A stretch of DNA of 64,000 nucleotides from Neorhizobium sp. UBA3556 (GCA_002376235.1 DFNX01000016.1:1240001-1304000); one strand, 5' to 3'; positions 7,685 to 16,521 are shown, counted from the first letter of the stretch. The notes: a model not told the origin generated them from the letters alone. A program made the numbers and translations.

Positions 7685-8572
7685 CTATTCGGCCGCGAGC
7701 GCACCTGCGTCATCGGCAAATTCACCGACGAACTCCGCCATCTGCCGCATGAAGGTGGAAAGCGCAGCAGCCACCAGCGGAAATTCCGCCTTCTTCTCCA
7801 GCGTCACCTCATCGACATAGAGGCTGCGGTTGATCTCGATCTGCAGCGCATGCAGGCCGCGAACCGGGCGACCGTAGTGCTCGGTAATGAAGCCACCTGC
7901 GTAAGGCTTATTGCGCACCGCAGAGAACCCCATCTCGTCAAAAAAGCGCAACGCGGCGCGCGAAAGCTCCGCCGAGGCACTGGTTCCGTAGCGGTCGCCG
8001 ATGATGAAATCCGGCCGCACGTCCGAACCGGACAGACGAATATTGCCTGGCATCGAATGGCAGTCGATCAGAATACCCATGCCGAAGCGGGCATGAGTAC
8101 GCGCGATCAATTTGCGCAGGCAGGCATGATAAGGTTTATAGATCGTCTCGATACGAGACAGCCCCTCATCGACAGAAAGCCGCCTGCGGTAGATCTCCAT
8201 GTTCTCCGCAACGATCCGCGGGATCGTCCCGAGACCGCCTGCAACCCTCATCGAGCCTATATTGACATAGGGCGGCAGCGGCCCGTCGAACATCCGTGGG
8301 TCCAATTCGTAGGGCTCGCGGTTGACATCGAGATATGCACGCGGAAAGTGCGCAACGAGAAGCGGAGCTCCCAGTTCAGGGGCATCCGCAAAAAGCTCAT
8401 CGACGTAATGATCGGCGGAACGCCGGATCGAAAGCGAGTCCAGATGGCTGCTCGCCAGGAAATCCACAGAAAAATGGTTGCCGCTATGGGGTGAATTGAA
8501 GACGAATGGAATTGTCTGTGCCGCGGGTTCCCTGACTTCAAACTCCCGAAAATCTCCCGCGGACTGATCCAT
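7685..8572 (-). CDS. N-formylglutamate amidohydrolase family protein
   Basis: A 295-residue member of the FGase (HutG-type) family, zinc hydrolases that cleave N-formyl-glutamate or related amides. Recognisable segments are FVFNSPHSGNHF near residue 22, AHFPRAYLDVNREPYELD, GILIDCHSMPG with the His/Cys/Ser cluster, and IEINRSLYVDE near the end. Real hutG lies in hut clusters; here there are no histidine-utilisation genes, so the substrate is uncertain. The gene faces cpdR divergently across about 180 bases. The stop lies about 70 bases past the sRNA terminator, so the two units converge. Confidence 0.85.
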   Translation of the reverse strand: MDQSAGDFREFEVREPAAQTIPFVFNSPHSGNHFSVDFLASSHLDSLSIRRSADHYVDELFADAPELGAPLLVAHFPRAYLDVNREPYELDPRMFDGPLPPYVNIGSMRVAGGLGTIPRIVAENMEIYRRRLSVDEGLSRIETIYKPYHACLRKLIARTHARFGMGILIDCHSMPGNIRLSGSDVRPDFIIGDRYGTSASAELSRAALRFFDEMGFSAVRNKPYAGGFITEHYGRPVRGLHALQIEINRSLYVDEVTLEKKAEFPLVAAALSTFMRQMAEFVGEFADDAGALAAE

Positions 8573-8752
8573 CCTGCCTTTACCATGTCACGAACAAGTC
8601 TGATGTGGCATGTTGCCAGTTGCCCGACGCCAAGTCCATACTATGTATATCCCACCAAACGCCGTTCCGCGTCGGTTAAACGGAAATTTACCGTAAGCTG
8701 GCATTATGGAAGGCTCATACAACCTCAGGCATGCACGGATACGGTCCCGACG

Positions 8753-9118
8753 ATGATACAGAAAATCCTTCTCGCCGAAGACGACAACGATATGCGCCGT
8801 TTTCTGGTGAAGGCACTGGAAAAGGCGGGATATAAGGTCGCCTCTTTCGACAATGGCGCGAGCGCCTATGACCGGCTCCGTGAAGAGCCTTTCTCGCTTC
8901 TCCTGACCGACATCGTCATGCCGGAAATGGACGGCATCGAGCTTGCCCGTCGTGCAACCGAACTCGACCCGGACCTCAAGGTGATGTTCATCACCGGTTT
9001 TGCCGCCGTTGCGCTGAACTCCGACTCGAAGGCTCCGAAGGACGCCAAGGTCCTGTCCAAGCCCTTCCACCTTCGCGACCTGGTCGACGAAGTAAACAAG
9101 ATGCTCGCTGCAGCCTGA
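8753..9118 (+). CDS. cpdR: Single-domain response regulator CpdR
   Basis: A 121-residue receiver domain with no output domain. The acidic pocket is EDD at residues 9-11, the phospho-acceptor Asp53 is in LLLTDIVMPEMDG, Thr in MFITGF and Lys in VLSKPFH. The sequence AEDDNDMRRFLVKALEKAGY and the C-terminal Ala run fit CpdR of alphaproteobacteria. When unphosphorylated, CpdR primes ClpXP for cell-cycle proteolysis; the CckA-ChpT phosphorelay inactivates it. Rhizobia carry one or two copies, and this resembles CpdR1. The ATG at 8753 starts directly at the receiver strand; longer in-frame extensions have no family resemblance. A terminator follows at 9151. Confidence 0.92.
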   Translation: MIQKILLAEDDNDMRRFLVKALEKAGYKVASFDNGASAYDRLREEPFSLLLTDIVMPEMDGIELARRATELDPDLKVMFITGFAAVALNSDSKAPKDAKVLSKPFHLRDLVDEVNKMLAAA

Positions 9119-9150
9119 AAACATTCTTTTCAGAATCAGACGAGTGATCG

Positions 9151-9180
9151 AGGCGCCCCATCGGGCGCCTTTTGCGTTTT
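9151..9180 (+). terminator. Terminator of cpdR
   Basis: An eight-pair stem AGGCGCCC/GGGCGCCT with tetraloop CATC is followed by a T-rich run (TTTGCGTTTT). It lies 32 bases after the cpdR stop. Confidence 0.8.
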
Positions 9181-9289
9181 AGGATCAGCACATTACCTCT
9201 CTCGGCGCCCACACTTGCTCATCCACAGACACAAAACCCCGGAAATCCGGGCCCGTCAAAAAAACTTCGCATTTCTTCCAAAAAGCCAG

Positions 9290-9318
9290 TTGACGGCCCG
9301 ACTGCACTATGGTCTATG
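9290..9318 (+). promoter_or_regulatory. Promoter of tRNA-Val
   Basis: TTGACG (9290-9295), a 17-base spacer and TCTATG (9313-9318) lie just ahead of the tRNA. The start would fall about 8 bases before the mature 5' end. Confidence 0.5.
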
Positions 9319-9332
9319 CGCCGACATCGGAT

Positions 9333-9407
<75 letters not shown>

Positions 9408-9420
9408 TCCGAAAATTCGC

Positions 9421-9446
9421 AAGGCCTTGTTTGAACAAGGCCTTTT
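9421..9446 (+). terminator. Terminator downstream of tRNA-Val
   Basis: A nine-pair stem AAGGCCTTG/CAAGGCCTT around loop TTTGAA ends in four T. It lies 14 bases after the tRNA CCA. Confidence 0.85.
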
Positions 9447-9474
9447 GCATTTCTAGAATAGCGATCGAATAGTG

Positions 9475-9505
9475 CCCGTCAGGTTCGACGAACCTGTATG
9501 ACGGG
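9475..9505. repeat. Interrupted palindrome of unknown role
   Basis: CAGGTTC/GAACCTG (seven pairs, loop GAC) is nested in an outer CCCGT/ACGGG pair. The structure is strong on either strand, lacks a T run, and lies between the tRNA terminator and the convergent small membrane gene. It could stabilise or attenuate the 3' end of that gene's mRNA. Confidence 0.5.
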
Positions 9506-9532
9506 ACTGAGAAGTCAGGTTTGACCTTTCGC

Positions 9533-9733
9533 TTAGCCCTCAAGCTTAGTCAGAATCCATCTCGCCAACTGGACAAAATCTCTCGCCAGCAGCGCCAGAT
9601 CATCGATCATCAGCGATATCCGATGGTGAGCATAAATTGCCGCCAGCACGAGAACCAGCATAACCAGCCACGGCCATATCGGCCTTCGCTTCGGCGGCGG
9701 CTTATCGCCTTCGGCGGGATTACTGACGCTCAT
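9533..9733 (-). CDS. Small single-pass membrane protein, uncharacterised
   Basis: A 66-residue protein that I do not recognise. A proline/lysine-rich N-terminus (residues 1-17) precedes one transmembrane helix, about residues 19-37 (WPWLVMLVLVLAAIYAH), then an amphipathic C-terminal stretch. The positive charges before the helix suggest a cytoplasmic N-terminus. The ATG at 9733 has AGGAG 7 bases upstream, a good ribosome binding site, and this is the main reason to believe the gene. It stands alone, and the function is unknown. Confidence 0.6.
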   Translation of the reverse strand: MSVSNPAEGDKPPPKRRPIWPWLVMLVLVLAAIYAHHRISLMIDDLALLARDFVQLARWILTKLEG

Positions 9734-9965
9734 CGATTATCTCCTGCAGACGTCAGTACACGTTCCGTACATGCCGACATACCGCCTTCTTGACGTCTGG
9801 GCAGGCGAGAGCCCGAACGCATAGTGCAATCCCGGGGCGCAAAAATCTTCACCAAAACATGTCAAAAAGCAAAAAATCTGCAATGCCTCGAACCTAAATT
9901 ACTGTTTGGTCACTTGTTTTAGGCAGTCTTCCACCGACCAAGGGCATCGATCCGAGAGAAGCAGG

Positions 9966-10202
9966 ATGGCACAGTACAAATATTCTGACCGCCTCGTTCA
10001 GGCCAATTCATGGGCCTTCGACCAGGATTACAAGCCTGGACAGCCCGTCACCAATGCCGGCATCTATCGCTGCCGGGCCTGTGGTGACGAGATTGTCGTA
10101 GACAAGGGAACAGCGATTCCGAAAAGCCATCACGAACATTCGCTTCTGGGGCCGGTCGTCTGGCAGCTGCTTGTCTTTGCCCAGAAACATCCGGGGCGAT
10201 GA
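9966..10202 (+). CDS. Small zinc-ribbon-like conserved hypothetical protein
   Basis: A 78-residue protein with a CRACGDE motif (Cys-x2-Cys) and a later SHHEH cluster that could complete a metal site. Similar short proteins occur widely in rhizobia, but I know of no established function. The ATG at 9966 has AGAAGCAGG just upstream, and an in-frame ATG at 9906 would add 20 residues of unrelated-looking sequence. A strong terminator follows at 10234. It is probably a monocistronic gene. Confidence 0.7.
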   Translation: MAQYKYSDRLVQANSWAFDQDYKPGQPVTNAGIYRCRACGDEIVVDKGTAIPKSHHEHSLLGPVVWQLLVFAQKHPGR

Positions 10203-10233
10203 AATCCTAGCTTCACTCCACCGCGATACGCAA

Positions 10234-10263
10234 AAGCCGCCCTTCAGGGCGGCTTCGTTGTTT
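10234..10263 (+). terminator. Terminator after the zinc-ribbon-like gene
   Basis: A nine-pair stem AAGCCGCCC/GGGCGGCTT with tetraloop TTCA is followed by a T-rich tail (CGTTGTTT). It lies about 30 bases after the stop and between convergent genes. Confidence 0.75.
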
Positions 10264-10280
10264 CTGGGGATGCCCGACGA

Positions 10281-10454
10281 TCACATGATCGCGCTACCGG
10301 CCATCAACGCCAGCACGAGGAAGATCAGGAAGATGACCAGGAACAGGAAGAACAGGATCTTGGCGATGCCTGCCGTTGCCGCGGAAACTCCCGAGAAGCC
10401 GAGGAACCCCGAGATCAGGGAAATGACGAGGAAAATGAGAGCCCATTTCAGCAT
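10281..10454 (-). CDS. DUF1328 small membrane protein (UPF0391/YtjA family)
   Basis: A 57-residue very hydrophobic protein beginning MLKWALIFLVISLISGFLGF, with two transmembrane helices (about residues 4-22 and 30-52) separated by a Gly/Ala-rich turn. Length and sequence match the DUF1328/YtjA family, which is common in proteobacteria and of unknown function, often stress-induced. The ATG at 10454 gives the family start. Longer in-frame extensions upstream look like noise. Confidence 0.88.
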   Translation of the reverse strand: MLKWALIFLVISLISGFLGFSGVSAATAGIAKILFFLFLVIFLIFLVLALMAGSAIM

Positions 10455-10527
10455 GGATTTGTGTCCTTGATTGCAATGTCCGGATAACGTTTTTTCAATG
10501 TTCCCGGTTCCAGACGCTGGAACAAAA

Positions 10528-11568
10528 TCAGCCGAAGACGTGCACCGACCCCGAAATACGCAGGGCGATCTCCTGACCGGCAATCACATCGGTCGAACTC
10601 GGGACCTCGATATTGAAGACGACACTCTCATCTCCGCGCAGGGTGATGCGCATATCGCAGGTCGATCCGCAGAAACTGGTCTCCACCACACGCCCGCGAA
10701 CCACCCCTTCACCGTCCTCGCCGGCGATCGTGATCTGCTCCGGCCGCAGCATGATCGTCCCTTGTCGCGCAGACATGCCAGGCTCAGATAGCGGCAGCCG
10801 CCCCAGCACGCATTCAGCATATCCATCCGCAACCTTGGCCGGAAGGATAATCGCCTCGCCCAGAAACGAAGCCGTAGCCGGATCCACGGGATGTGAATAG
10901 ACATCGCGCGGTCGACCGGATTGCACGAGACGCCCGCCTCGCATTACCGCGAGCTGATCGGCAAAAGTCAGCGCTTCCGCCTGGTCGTGGGTGACGAGCA
11001 GCGTCGCAATTCCCTCTTGCCTCAGAACATCACCGATAGTCTTGCGCGTTTGAGCGCGCAGCCCCGTATCCAGTGCCGAGAACGGTTCATCGAGCAGCAT
11101 CAACCTCGGCTTGCGGGCAAGAGCGCGAGCCAGCGCCACGCGTTGCTGCTGCCCACCGGAGAGTTCATCGGGACGGCGCCCCAGCATCGAGCGTTCCAGC
11201 CCGACCATTTCCATCAGCTTTTCGGCCCTTGCGCGCTTCACCGGCGGTTCGTCCGTCATACCGAAGACGATATTGCCGGCGACGGTGAGATGCGGAAACA
11301 GGCATCCATCCTGCGCAACGATACCGATATTGCGCTTATATGCAGGCATCGCCGCCATGCCTTCCGCCATCGTGTCGCCGCCAATGAGAATGCGGCCGGC
11401 ATCCGGGGCTTCGAAACCGGCGATCAGGCGCAGCAATGTAGTCTTGCCGCAACCGGATGGCCCGACAACGACGGTGCGGCTACCGCGTTCGACCATGAGG
11501 TCAATTCCGTCCAGCGCCACCACCGGCCCAAAACTTTTGCGAAGTCCCTGGATATCTACAAAACTCAT
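10528..11568 (-). CDS. fbpC: Fe(3+) ABC transporter ATP-binding protein
   Basis: A 346-residue ATPase that energises iron uptake with the permease encoded just upstream. Walker A GPSGCGKTT is at about residues 38-46, the signature LSGGQQQR near 138, Walker B LMLLDEP near 158 and the H-loop in LLVTHDQAEAL. The C-terminal 100 residues form a TOBE-type domain as in FbpC/CysA/PotA ATPases. Its start overlaps the permease stop by four bases (ATGA), so translation is coupled. Assignment to iron follows from the FbpA-like binding protein; thiamine or putrescine relatives are less likely. It is last in the fbpA-fbpB-fbpC order. Confidence 0.88.
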   Translation of the reverse strand: MSFVDIQGLRKSFGPVVALDGIDLMVERGSRTVVVGPSGCGKTTLLRLIAGFEAPDAGRILIGGDTMAEGMAAMPAYKRNIGIVAQDGCLFPHLTVAGNIVFGMTDEPPVKRARAEKLMEMVGLERSMLGRRPDELSGGQQQRVALARALARKPRLMLLDEPFSALDTGLRAQTRKTIGDVLRQEGIATLLVTHDQAEALTFADQLAVMRGGRLVQSGRPRDVYSHPVDPATASFLGEAIILPAKVADGYAECVLGRLPLSEPGMSARQGTIMLRPEQITIAGEDGEGVVRGRVVETSFCGSTCDMRITLRGDESVVFNIEVPSSTDVIAGQEIALRISGSVHVFG

Positions 11569-13133
11569 CGGCCGGCGATCTTTTTCGATTGATGGTGGAG
11601 AAGCGCCGTCATAGGCAGCGAGAAGAGGATCATCAGCAGCGCATAGGGCGCAGCACCGGCATAATCGATTTCTCCGGTCAGCGCCCAGAAGGCCATGGCA
11701 AGCGTACGGGTACCGTTGGGCGCCAGCATCTGTGTGGCCGTCAGTTCGTTCATGATGCCGAGCGAAGAAAGCGCCACCGCTGCCGCGGCTCCAGGCGCTG
11801 CCAGCCTGACGGTCGTGGACCAGAGTGCATTGGCTGGCGAGCGTCCGAGGCTTGCAGCCGCCTGCTCAAGCTCCGCCGGCACCTGCGCGATGCTGGAGCG
11901 AAGGCTGATCAACGCGCGCGGCAGGAACATGATGACATAGGCAAGCACGATCGTCGCAACCGTCTGGTAGAGCGGCAGGGCCACCCTGACTGTAATCGTC
12001 ACCAGTGCCAGCGCCACGACCACGCCCGGCATTGAACTGGCGAGATAATAACACCCCTCGATGATCCGGCTGCCGCGGCTCGGTCGACGCACCGAAAGCC
12101 AGGCGATGGGAAGTGCCGCAAGCGTCGTCGCAATCCCGCCGACCACGCAGATGGCAAGCGTCTGGCCAAGTGCCAAGCCGATCTCGTTCATCCGCCAGAT
12201 TTCCGAGCCGCCGGCAAACATCCAGCGCGACAGGGTGATGGCTGGAATGCCGAGTGCGAAGGCAACTGCCGCGAACGGCAACAGCATGCAGGCATAACGC
12301 CAGCCGCCGAGAGAAACGTTCCGCGACCGCCGAGCCACGCCGGAACCGATGCGGGCATAACGCCGGCTGCCTCTCAGGCCCGCATCGAAGCCGAGCAGGA
12401 CGAGGCAGCATAGAACCAGCACAAGCGCCAGCATGTTTGCCGCCACACCATTATAGGTCGACTGGAACTGGTCGACGATCGCGGTCGTGAACGTGTCGAA
12501 GCGGATCATCGCATAAAGTCCGTATTCGGCCAGAAGATGCAGCCCGACAAGCAGCCCGCCGCCAAGGATGGACAGGCGCAGTTGCGGCAGCACCACACGG
12601 CGAAAAACCGCCGCATCGGAAAGGCCGAGTGAAGCGGCTTGATCCTCCAGCGCCGGATCGAGAAGCCTGAGCGCTGCCGAAATCGGCAAATAGAGAAATG
12701 GAAAATAGGCCGTGACGGAAATCGCGATACCGGCAGGCAGCCCGTGAAAGCCTGGCCAGATGCCGATCCAGGCATAGGAATGCACGAAGGCCGGAATGGC
12801 GAGCGGCGCAACGCAAAGCACCGACCACACCCTCGCGAAAGGCAGGTCGCTCCGCTCGGTCAGCCAAGCCAGAGAGGTTGCGAGCAGGGTTGCAAGCGGC
12901 ACGGTGAACAGCACCAGCAGCAGCGTATTGGTCATCAACTCGCCGACACGCGGCCGAAAAATCATCTGCAACGCAGTCTCATAGCCGGTCACCGCCGTTG
13001 CCCAGAAAACGAAGCCGAGCGGCAGAAGCGCAAAAAATGCGATGACGATGGCAAGCGAAAATGTTCCGCGCATCCCCGATCTGAAACGAGGCAGCGGCAT
13101 GGAAAGCGGCTTGCTGTCGGCAATTGACGTCAT
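11565..13133 (-). CDS. fbpB: Fe(3+) ABC transporter permease (FbpB/SfuB-like)
   Basis: A 522-residue inner-membrane protein with about twelve transmembrane segments made of two fused permease modules, as in FbpB. Each half carries an EAA-like loop: one near LLDPALEDQAASLGLSDAAVF, the other near VPAELEQAAASLGRSPANAL. Both contact the ATPase. The length is standard for the fused class. The gene lies 77 bases after the binding-protein gene, with a stem-loop in the gap, and overlaps the ATPase gene by four bases, so the three form one transcript. Confidence 0.88.
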   Translation of the reverse strand: MTSIADSKPLSMPLPRFRSGMRGTFSLAIVIAFFALLPLGFVFWATAVTGYETALQMIFRPRVGELMTNTLLLVLFTVPLATLLATSLAWLTERSDLPFARVWSVLCVAPLAIPAFVHSYAWIGIWPGFHGLPAGIAISVTAYFPFLYLPISAALRLLDPALEDQAASLGLSDAAVFRRVVLPQLRLSILGGGLLVGLHLLAEYGLYAMIRFDTFTTAIVDQFQSTYNGVAANMLALVLVLCCLVLLGFDAGLRGSRRYARIGSGVARRSRNVSLGGWRYACMLLPFAAVAFALGIPAITLSRWMFAGGSEIWRMNEIGLALGQTLAICVVGGIATTLAALPIAWLSVRRPSRGSRIIEGCYYLASSMPGVVVALALVTITVRVALPLYQTVATIVLAYVIMFLPRALISLRSSIAQVPAELEQAAASLGRSPANALWSTTVRLAAPGAAAAVALSSLGIMNELTATQMLAPNGTRTLAMAFWALTGEIDYAGAAPYALLMILFSLPMTALLHHQSKKIAGR

Positions 13134-13153
13134 GGGCGACCTGAATATGACGG

Positions 13154-13180
13154 GACACCGCAGCTAAGCCCTGCAGTGTC
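13154..13180 (-). promoter_or_regulatory. Stem-loop between binding-protein and permease genes
   Basis: On the minus strand GACACTGCAG pairs with CTGCGGTGTC (ten pairs with one G-T wobble) around loop GGCTTAG. It lies in the fbpA-fbpB gap and has no T run. Such hairpins commonly protect the 3' end of the binding-protein message so that it is made in excess over the permease; that role is inferred. Confidence 0.6.
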
Positions 13181-13210
13181 TCCACGCAACCGGAATCACA
13201 ACCGCCCGCT

Positions 13211-14224
13211 TTAAAGCAGGCCGGCAGCCGTCATCATGTCCGTGACATCGGCATTGTTCAGCGTTGAAGGCTCGACCTTCGGCGCCTGCAACTCGTCGAG
13301 CGGCACCAGCGCCTTATTGGAAGCCTCACCCTTGCCGACGGCATATTCGTAGGATGTGCCGTCCCGCAGAACCGTTTGCCCATCCTTGCCTGTCAGCCAT
13401 TTCAAAAAGGCTTGCGCCTGCGGCTTGTGCTGGGACGAGGCCAGAATGCCGCCGCCGGAAATCGATACGAAAGCCCCCGGGTCCGCGTGCTTGAAATAAT
13501 GCAGCGAGACGTTGTTGCTGTTCTCGCCAGTCTTCGCCTGATCGCCGAAATAGTAATAGTGGTAGATCAGCGCGCCCTCGGTCTGCCCCGCATTGACGGC
13601 CTTCATCGCAACAGAATTGCCGCGATAGGCGGCAAAATTCTCTTTCATGCCCTTTAACCAAGAAGCCGTCTCATCCTTGCCCTTCAACTGCAGAAGCGCG
13701 CCGACGATCGCCTGGAAATCGGCACCCGATGGCGATGCCGCCCAGCGGCCCTTCCATTCCGGCTTGGCAAGATCGAGCATCGATTTCGGCAGTGTATCGT
13801 CGGAAAGCTTCGTCTTGTCATACGCAAAGACGGTCGAGCGCGCAGCAACCCCGATCCAGTGACCGTTCGATGGACGAAACTGCTCCGGCACCTGTTCCAG
13901 CGTCGCCTTGTCGACCGGTTCGAACAACCCTTTACCATCCACCAGCGCCATGGCCGGAGAATTTTCGGTCAGGAACACGTCGGCAGGCGAGTTCGCCCCC
14001 TCCTGCACGATCTGGTTGGCGAATTCCATATCGGAACCGTTGCGGATCGTTACGACAATACCGGTTTCCTCGGTAAAGGCGTCAGCCCATTCCTTCGTCA
14101 GCCCTTCGTGCTGGGCATTGTAGATCGTCAGGCTGTCGGCAACCTGAGCCGATACGGCGGAGGCAGAGGCCAGCGAGGAAACGGCAGCAAACGCGCCGGC
14201 CAGGAAAACGGTCGAACTTTTCAC
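13211..14224 (-). CDS. fbpA: Fe(3+) ABC transporter periplasmic binding protein (FbpA-like)
   Basis: A 337-residue periplasmic ferric-ion binding protein. Residues 1-26 form a Sec signal peptide ending SAVSA-Q. The mature part starts with LTIYNAQHEGLTKEWADAF, typical of FbpA/AfuA, and has the IYHYYYFGDQAK cluster, where adjacent tyrosines coordinate Fe(III). It is first gene of the iron-import operon with fbpB and fbpC. A perfect dyad GGTCAA-GT-TTGACC lies 56-69 bases before the start and overlaps a possible -35 box. I saw no clear RirA/Irr box, although iron control would be expected. Confidence 0.88.
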   Translation of the reverse strand: MKSSTVFLAGAFAAVSSLASASAVSAQVADSLTIYNAQHEGLTKEWADAFTEETGIVVTIRNGSDMEFANQIVQEGANSPADVFLTENSPAMALVDGKGLFEPVDKATLEQVPEQFRPSNGHWIGVAARSTVFAYDKTKLSDDTLPKSMLDLAKPEWKGRWAASPSGADFQAIVGALLQLKGKDETASWLKGMKENFAAYRGNSVAMKAVNAGQTEGALIYHYYYFGDQAKTGENSNNVSLHYFKHADPGAFVSISGGGILASSQHKPQAQAFLKWLTGKDGQTVLRDGTSYEYAVGKGEASNKALVPLDELQAPKVEPSTLNNADVTDMMTAAGLL

Positions 14225-14279
14225 GAAAATCTCCCACGCGATAAGCGATCCATCATCGATATCGAAATACGAGCGATGC

Positions 14280-14293
14280 GGTCAAGTTTGACC
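14280..14293. promoter_or_regulatory. Perfect dyad upstream of the iron transporter operon
   Basis: GGTCAA and TTGACC are separated by two bases, forming a 14-base palindrome. Read towards fbpA, the TTGACC half is a plausible -35 element with TATCGA about 18 bases on, so a bound protein would block RNA polymerase. The helicase gene starts 90 bases away on the other strand and could share the site. Confidence 0.4.
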
Positions 14294-14382
14294 TTGAGCG
14301 CGCTGATCGGGACGGAATGAAGGCAAGCGGGTGCGAATCAGTTACAGCTAACGAACACATCGGGAACAACTTGCGGAATTTG

Positions 14383-16452
14383 ATGTCGGTCGCCTATCTG
14401 GAAAAACTGAATGACGCCCAGCGCCGTGCGGTCGAGCATGGTTCAGACGTCCCAAATGGAGGCCCTGCCGGCCCCTTGCTGGTGATCGCCGGCGCGGGTT
14501 CGGGAAAGACCAACACGCTCGCCCACCGCGTTGCCCACCTGATCGTCTCGGGTGCCGATCCGCGTCGTATCCTGCTGATGACCTTCTCCCGCCGCGCGGC
14601 AACCGAAATGGGCCGCCGTGTCGAGCGCATATGCAAACAGGTGATGGGCGCGAACGGCGGCATCATGACCGACGCGCTGGCCTGGGCCGGCACATTCCAC
14701 GGCATCGGCTCGCGGCTCTTGCGCATCTACGCCTACCAGATCGGCCTCGACCCGGATTTCACCATCCACGACCGGGAAGATTCCGCCGACCTGATGAACC
14801 TCGTACGACACGAGTTGGGTTTCTCCAAGATGGAAAGCCGGTTCCCGACCAAGGGCACCTGCCTCGCCATTTATTCCCGCGCGGTCAATTCCGAAACGCC
14901 GCTGGATGAGGTGCTGAAAAGCTCGTTCCCCTGGTGCCAGGCCTGGGAAAAGCAGCTGCGCGAACTCTTCGCCTCGTATGTCGAAGCCAAGCAGACCCAG
15001 AACGTGCTCGATTACGACGACCTGCTGCTCTACTGGGCGCAGATGATGAGCGAGCCGTCGATCGCCGAGGATGTCGGCGCTCGCTTTGATCACGTCATGG
15101 TCGATGAATATCAGGATACCAACCGGCTGCAATCCTCGATCCTGATGGGCATGAAACCCGGCGGTCGCGGCCTGACCGTCGTCGGCGATGACGCGCAGTC
15201 TATCTATTCCTTCCGCGCTGCGACGATCCGCAACATTCTCGATTTCCCGAACACCTTTGATCCTCCGGCCAATATAGTCACGCTGGACCGCAATTATCGT
15301 TCAACCAATACGATCCTCGCCGCCGCAAACGGCGTGATCGAGCTTGCCCGCGAGCGTTTCACCAAGAACCTGTGGACCGACCGCCAGTCGGAGGAGCGAC
15401 CTCGCCTTGTTGCCGTCAAGGACGAGACGGAGCAGGCCAATTACATCGTAGAGAAGGTGCTGGAAAACCGCGAGACCGGCATGACACTGAAACAGCAGGC
15501 CGTGCTGTTTCGCGCCTCGCACCATTCCGGCCCGCTGGAAGTGGAACTCACCCGTCGCAACATTCCCTTCGTCAAATTCGGCGGCCTGAAGTTTTTGGAC
15601 AGCGCCCATGTGAAGGACATGCTGGCGGCACTGCGCTTCGCCCAGAACCCGCGCGACCGCGTTGCCGGTTTCAGGCTGATGCAGCTGATCCCCGGCATCG
15701 GCCCCCAGACCGCCGGCAAGATCCTCGATGCGATCGCGACCGATCCAGAGCCGCTGGCGGCGCTGCAGGAAATCCCTGCTCCGCCTCGTTCTGGCGCGGA
15801 TTGGCCCGCCTTCATCGAAATGCTGACCGCCATCCGCAAAAACGAGGGCTGGCCGGCGGAAATCGGCACGGCGCGGGAATGGTATCAGCCGCATCTCGAA
15901 CGCGTCCATGAAGATGCCGAGACCCGCAAGGCGGATCTTCTACAGCTTGAACAAATCGCATCTGGTTACGCCTCGCGCGAGCGTTTCCTCACCGAACTGA
16001 CGCTTGATCCGCCGGATGCGACCAGCGACCAGGCCGGTGTGCCGCTGCTGGACGAGGATTACATGATCCTCTCAACCATCCATTCGGCCAAAGGCCAGGA
16101 ATGGCGCTCGGTCTTCCTGCTGAATTGCGTCGATGGCTGCATTCCATCCGATCTCGGCGTCGGCTCGACAGCCGAGATCGAGGAGGAACGCCGGCTGCTC
16201 TATGTGGCCATGACGCGCGCCAAGGACCATCTCCATGTCATCACCCCGCAGCGTTTCTTCGTTCACGGGCAGCATTCGCAGGGCGACCGGCATGTCTATG
16301 CCGCCCGCACCCGTTTTATTCCCGCAACGCTGCTGCAGTTCTTCGAGACCTCCGCCTGGCCGGTCGTCGCCCCCATGTCGGATGCTGAGCGCCAGCATCG
16401 TCAACAGGTGCGAATAGACGTCACGGCTCGGATGCGCGGCATGTGGCGTTAG
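14383..16452 (+). CDS. UvrD/Rep-type ATP-dependent DNA helicase (SF1A)
   Basis: A 689-residue 3'-5' DNA helicase of superfamily 1. Motif I IAGAGSGKT lies near residues 35-43, motif Ia LMTFSRRAA, motif II VDEYQDTN, motif III VVGDDAQSIYSFR, motif IV LDRNYRS, motif V STIHSAKGQEW and motif VI LLYVAMTRAKDHL. It is shorter than UvrD or PcrA from E. coli or Bacillus and lacks the C-terminal Tudor extension. It is thus a paralogue typical of rhizobia rather than the main UvrD. The start at 14383 gives MSVAYLEKLNDAQRRAVEHG; an ATG at 14317 is possible but adds 22 unlike residues. The role in repair or replication restart is inferred. Confidence 0.9.
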   Translation: MSVAYLEKLNDAQRRAVEHGSDVPNGGPAGPLLVIAGAGSGKTNTLAHRVAHLIVSGADPRRILLMTFSRRAATEMGRRVERICKQVMGANGGIMTDALAWAGTFHGIGSRLLRIYAYQIGLDPDFTIHDREDSADLMNLVRHELGFSKMESRFPTKGTCLAIYSRAVNSETPLDEVLKSSFPWCQAWEKQLRELFASYVEAKQTQNVLDYDDLLLYWAQMMSEPSIAEDVGARFDHVMVDEYQDTNRLQSSILMGMKPGGRGLTVVGDDAQSIYSFRAATIRNILDFPNTFDPPANIVTLDRNYRSTNTILAAANGVIELARERFTKNLWTDRQSEERPRLVAVKDETEQANYIVEKVLENRETGMTLKQQAVLFRASHHSGPLEVELTRRNIPFVKFGGLKFLDSAHVKDMLAALRFAQNPRDRVAGFRLMQLIPGIGPQTAGKILDAIATDPEPLAALQEIPAPPRSGADWPAFIEMLTAIRKNEGWPAEIGTAREWYQPHLERVHEDAETRKADLLQLEQIASGYASRERFLTELTLDPPDATSDQAGVPLLDEDYMILSTIHSAKGQEWRSVFLLNCVDGCIPSDLGVGSTAEIEEERRLLYVAMTRAKDHLHVITPQRFFVHGQHSQGDRHVYAARTRFIPATLLQFFETSAWPVVAPMSDAERQHRQQVRIDVTARMRGMWR

Positions 16453-16521
16453 GCCGTTTCCCTTTCTGGAGGAAACCCTATAGGGCATTGCCGGAACGGC
16501 ATGCCGCAGGAGGAAATACGG

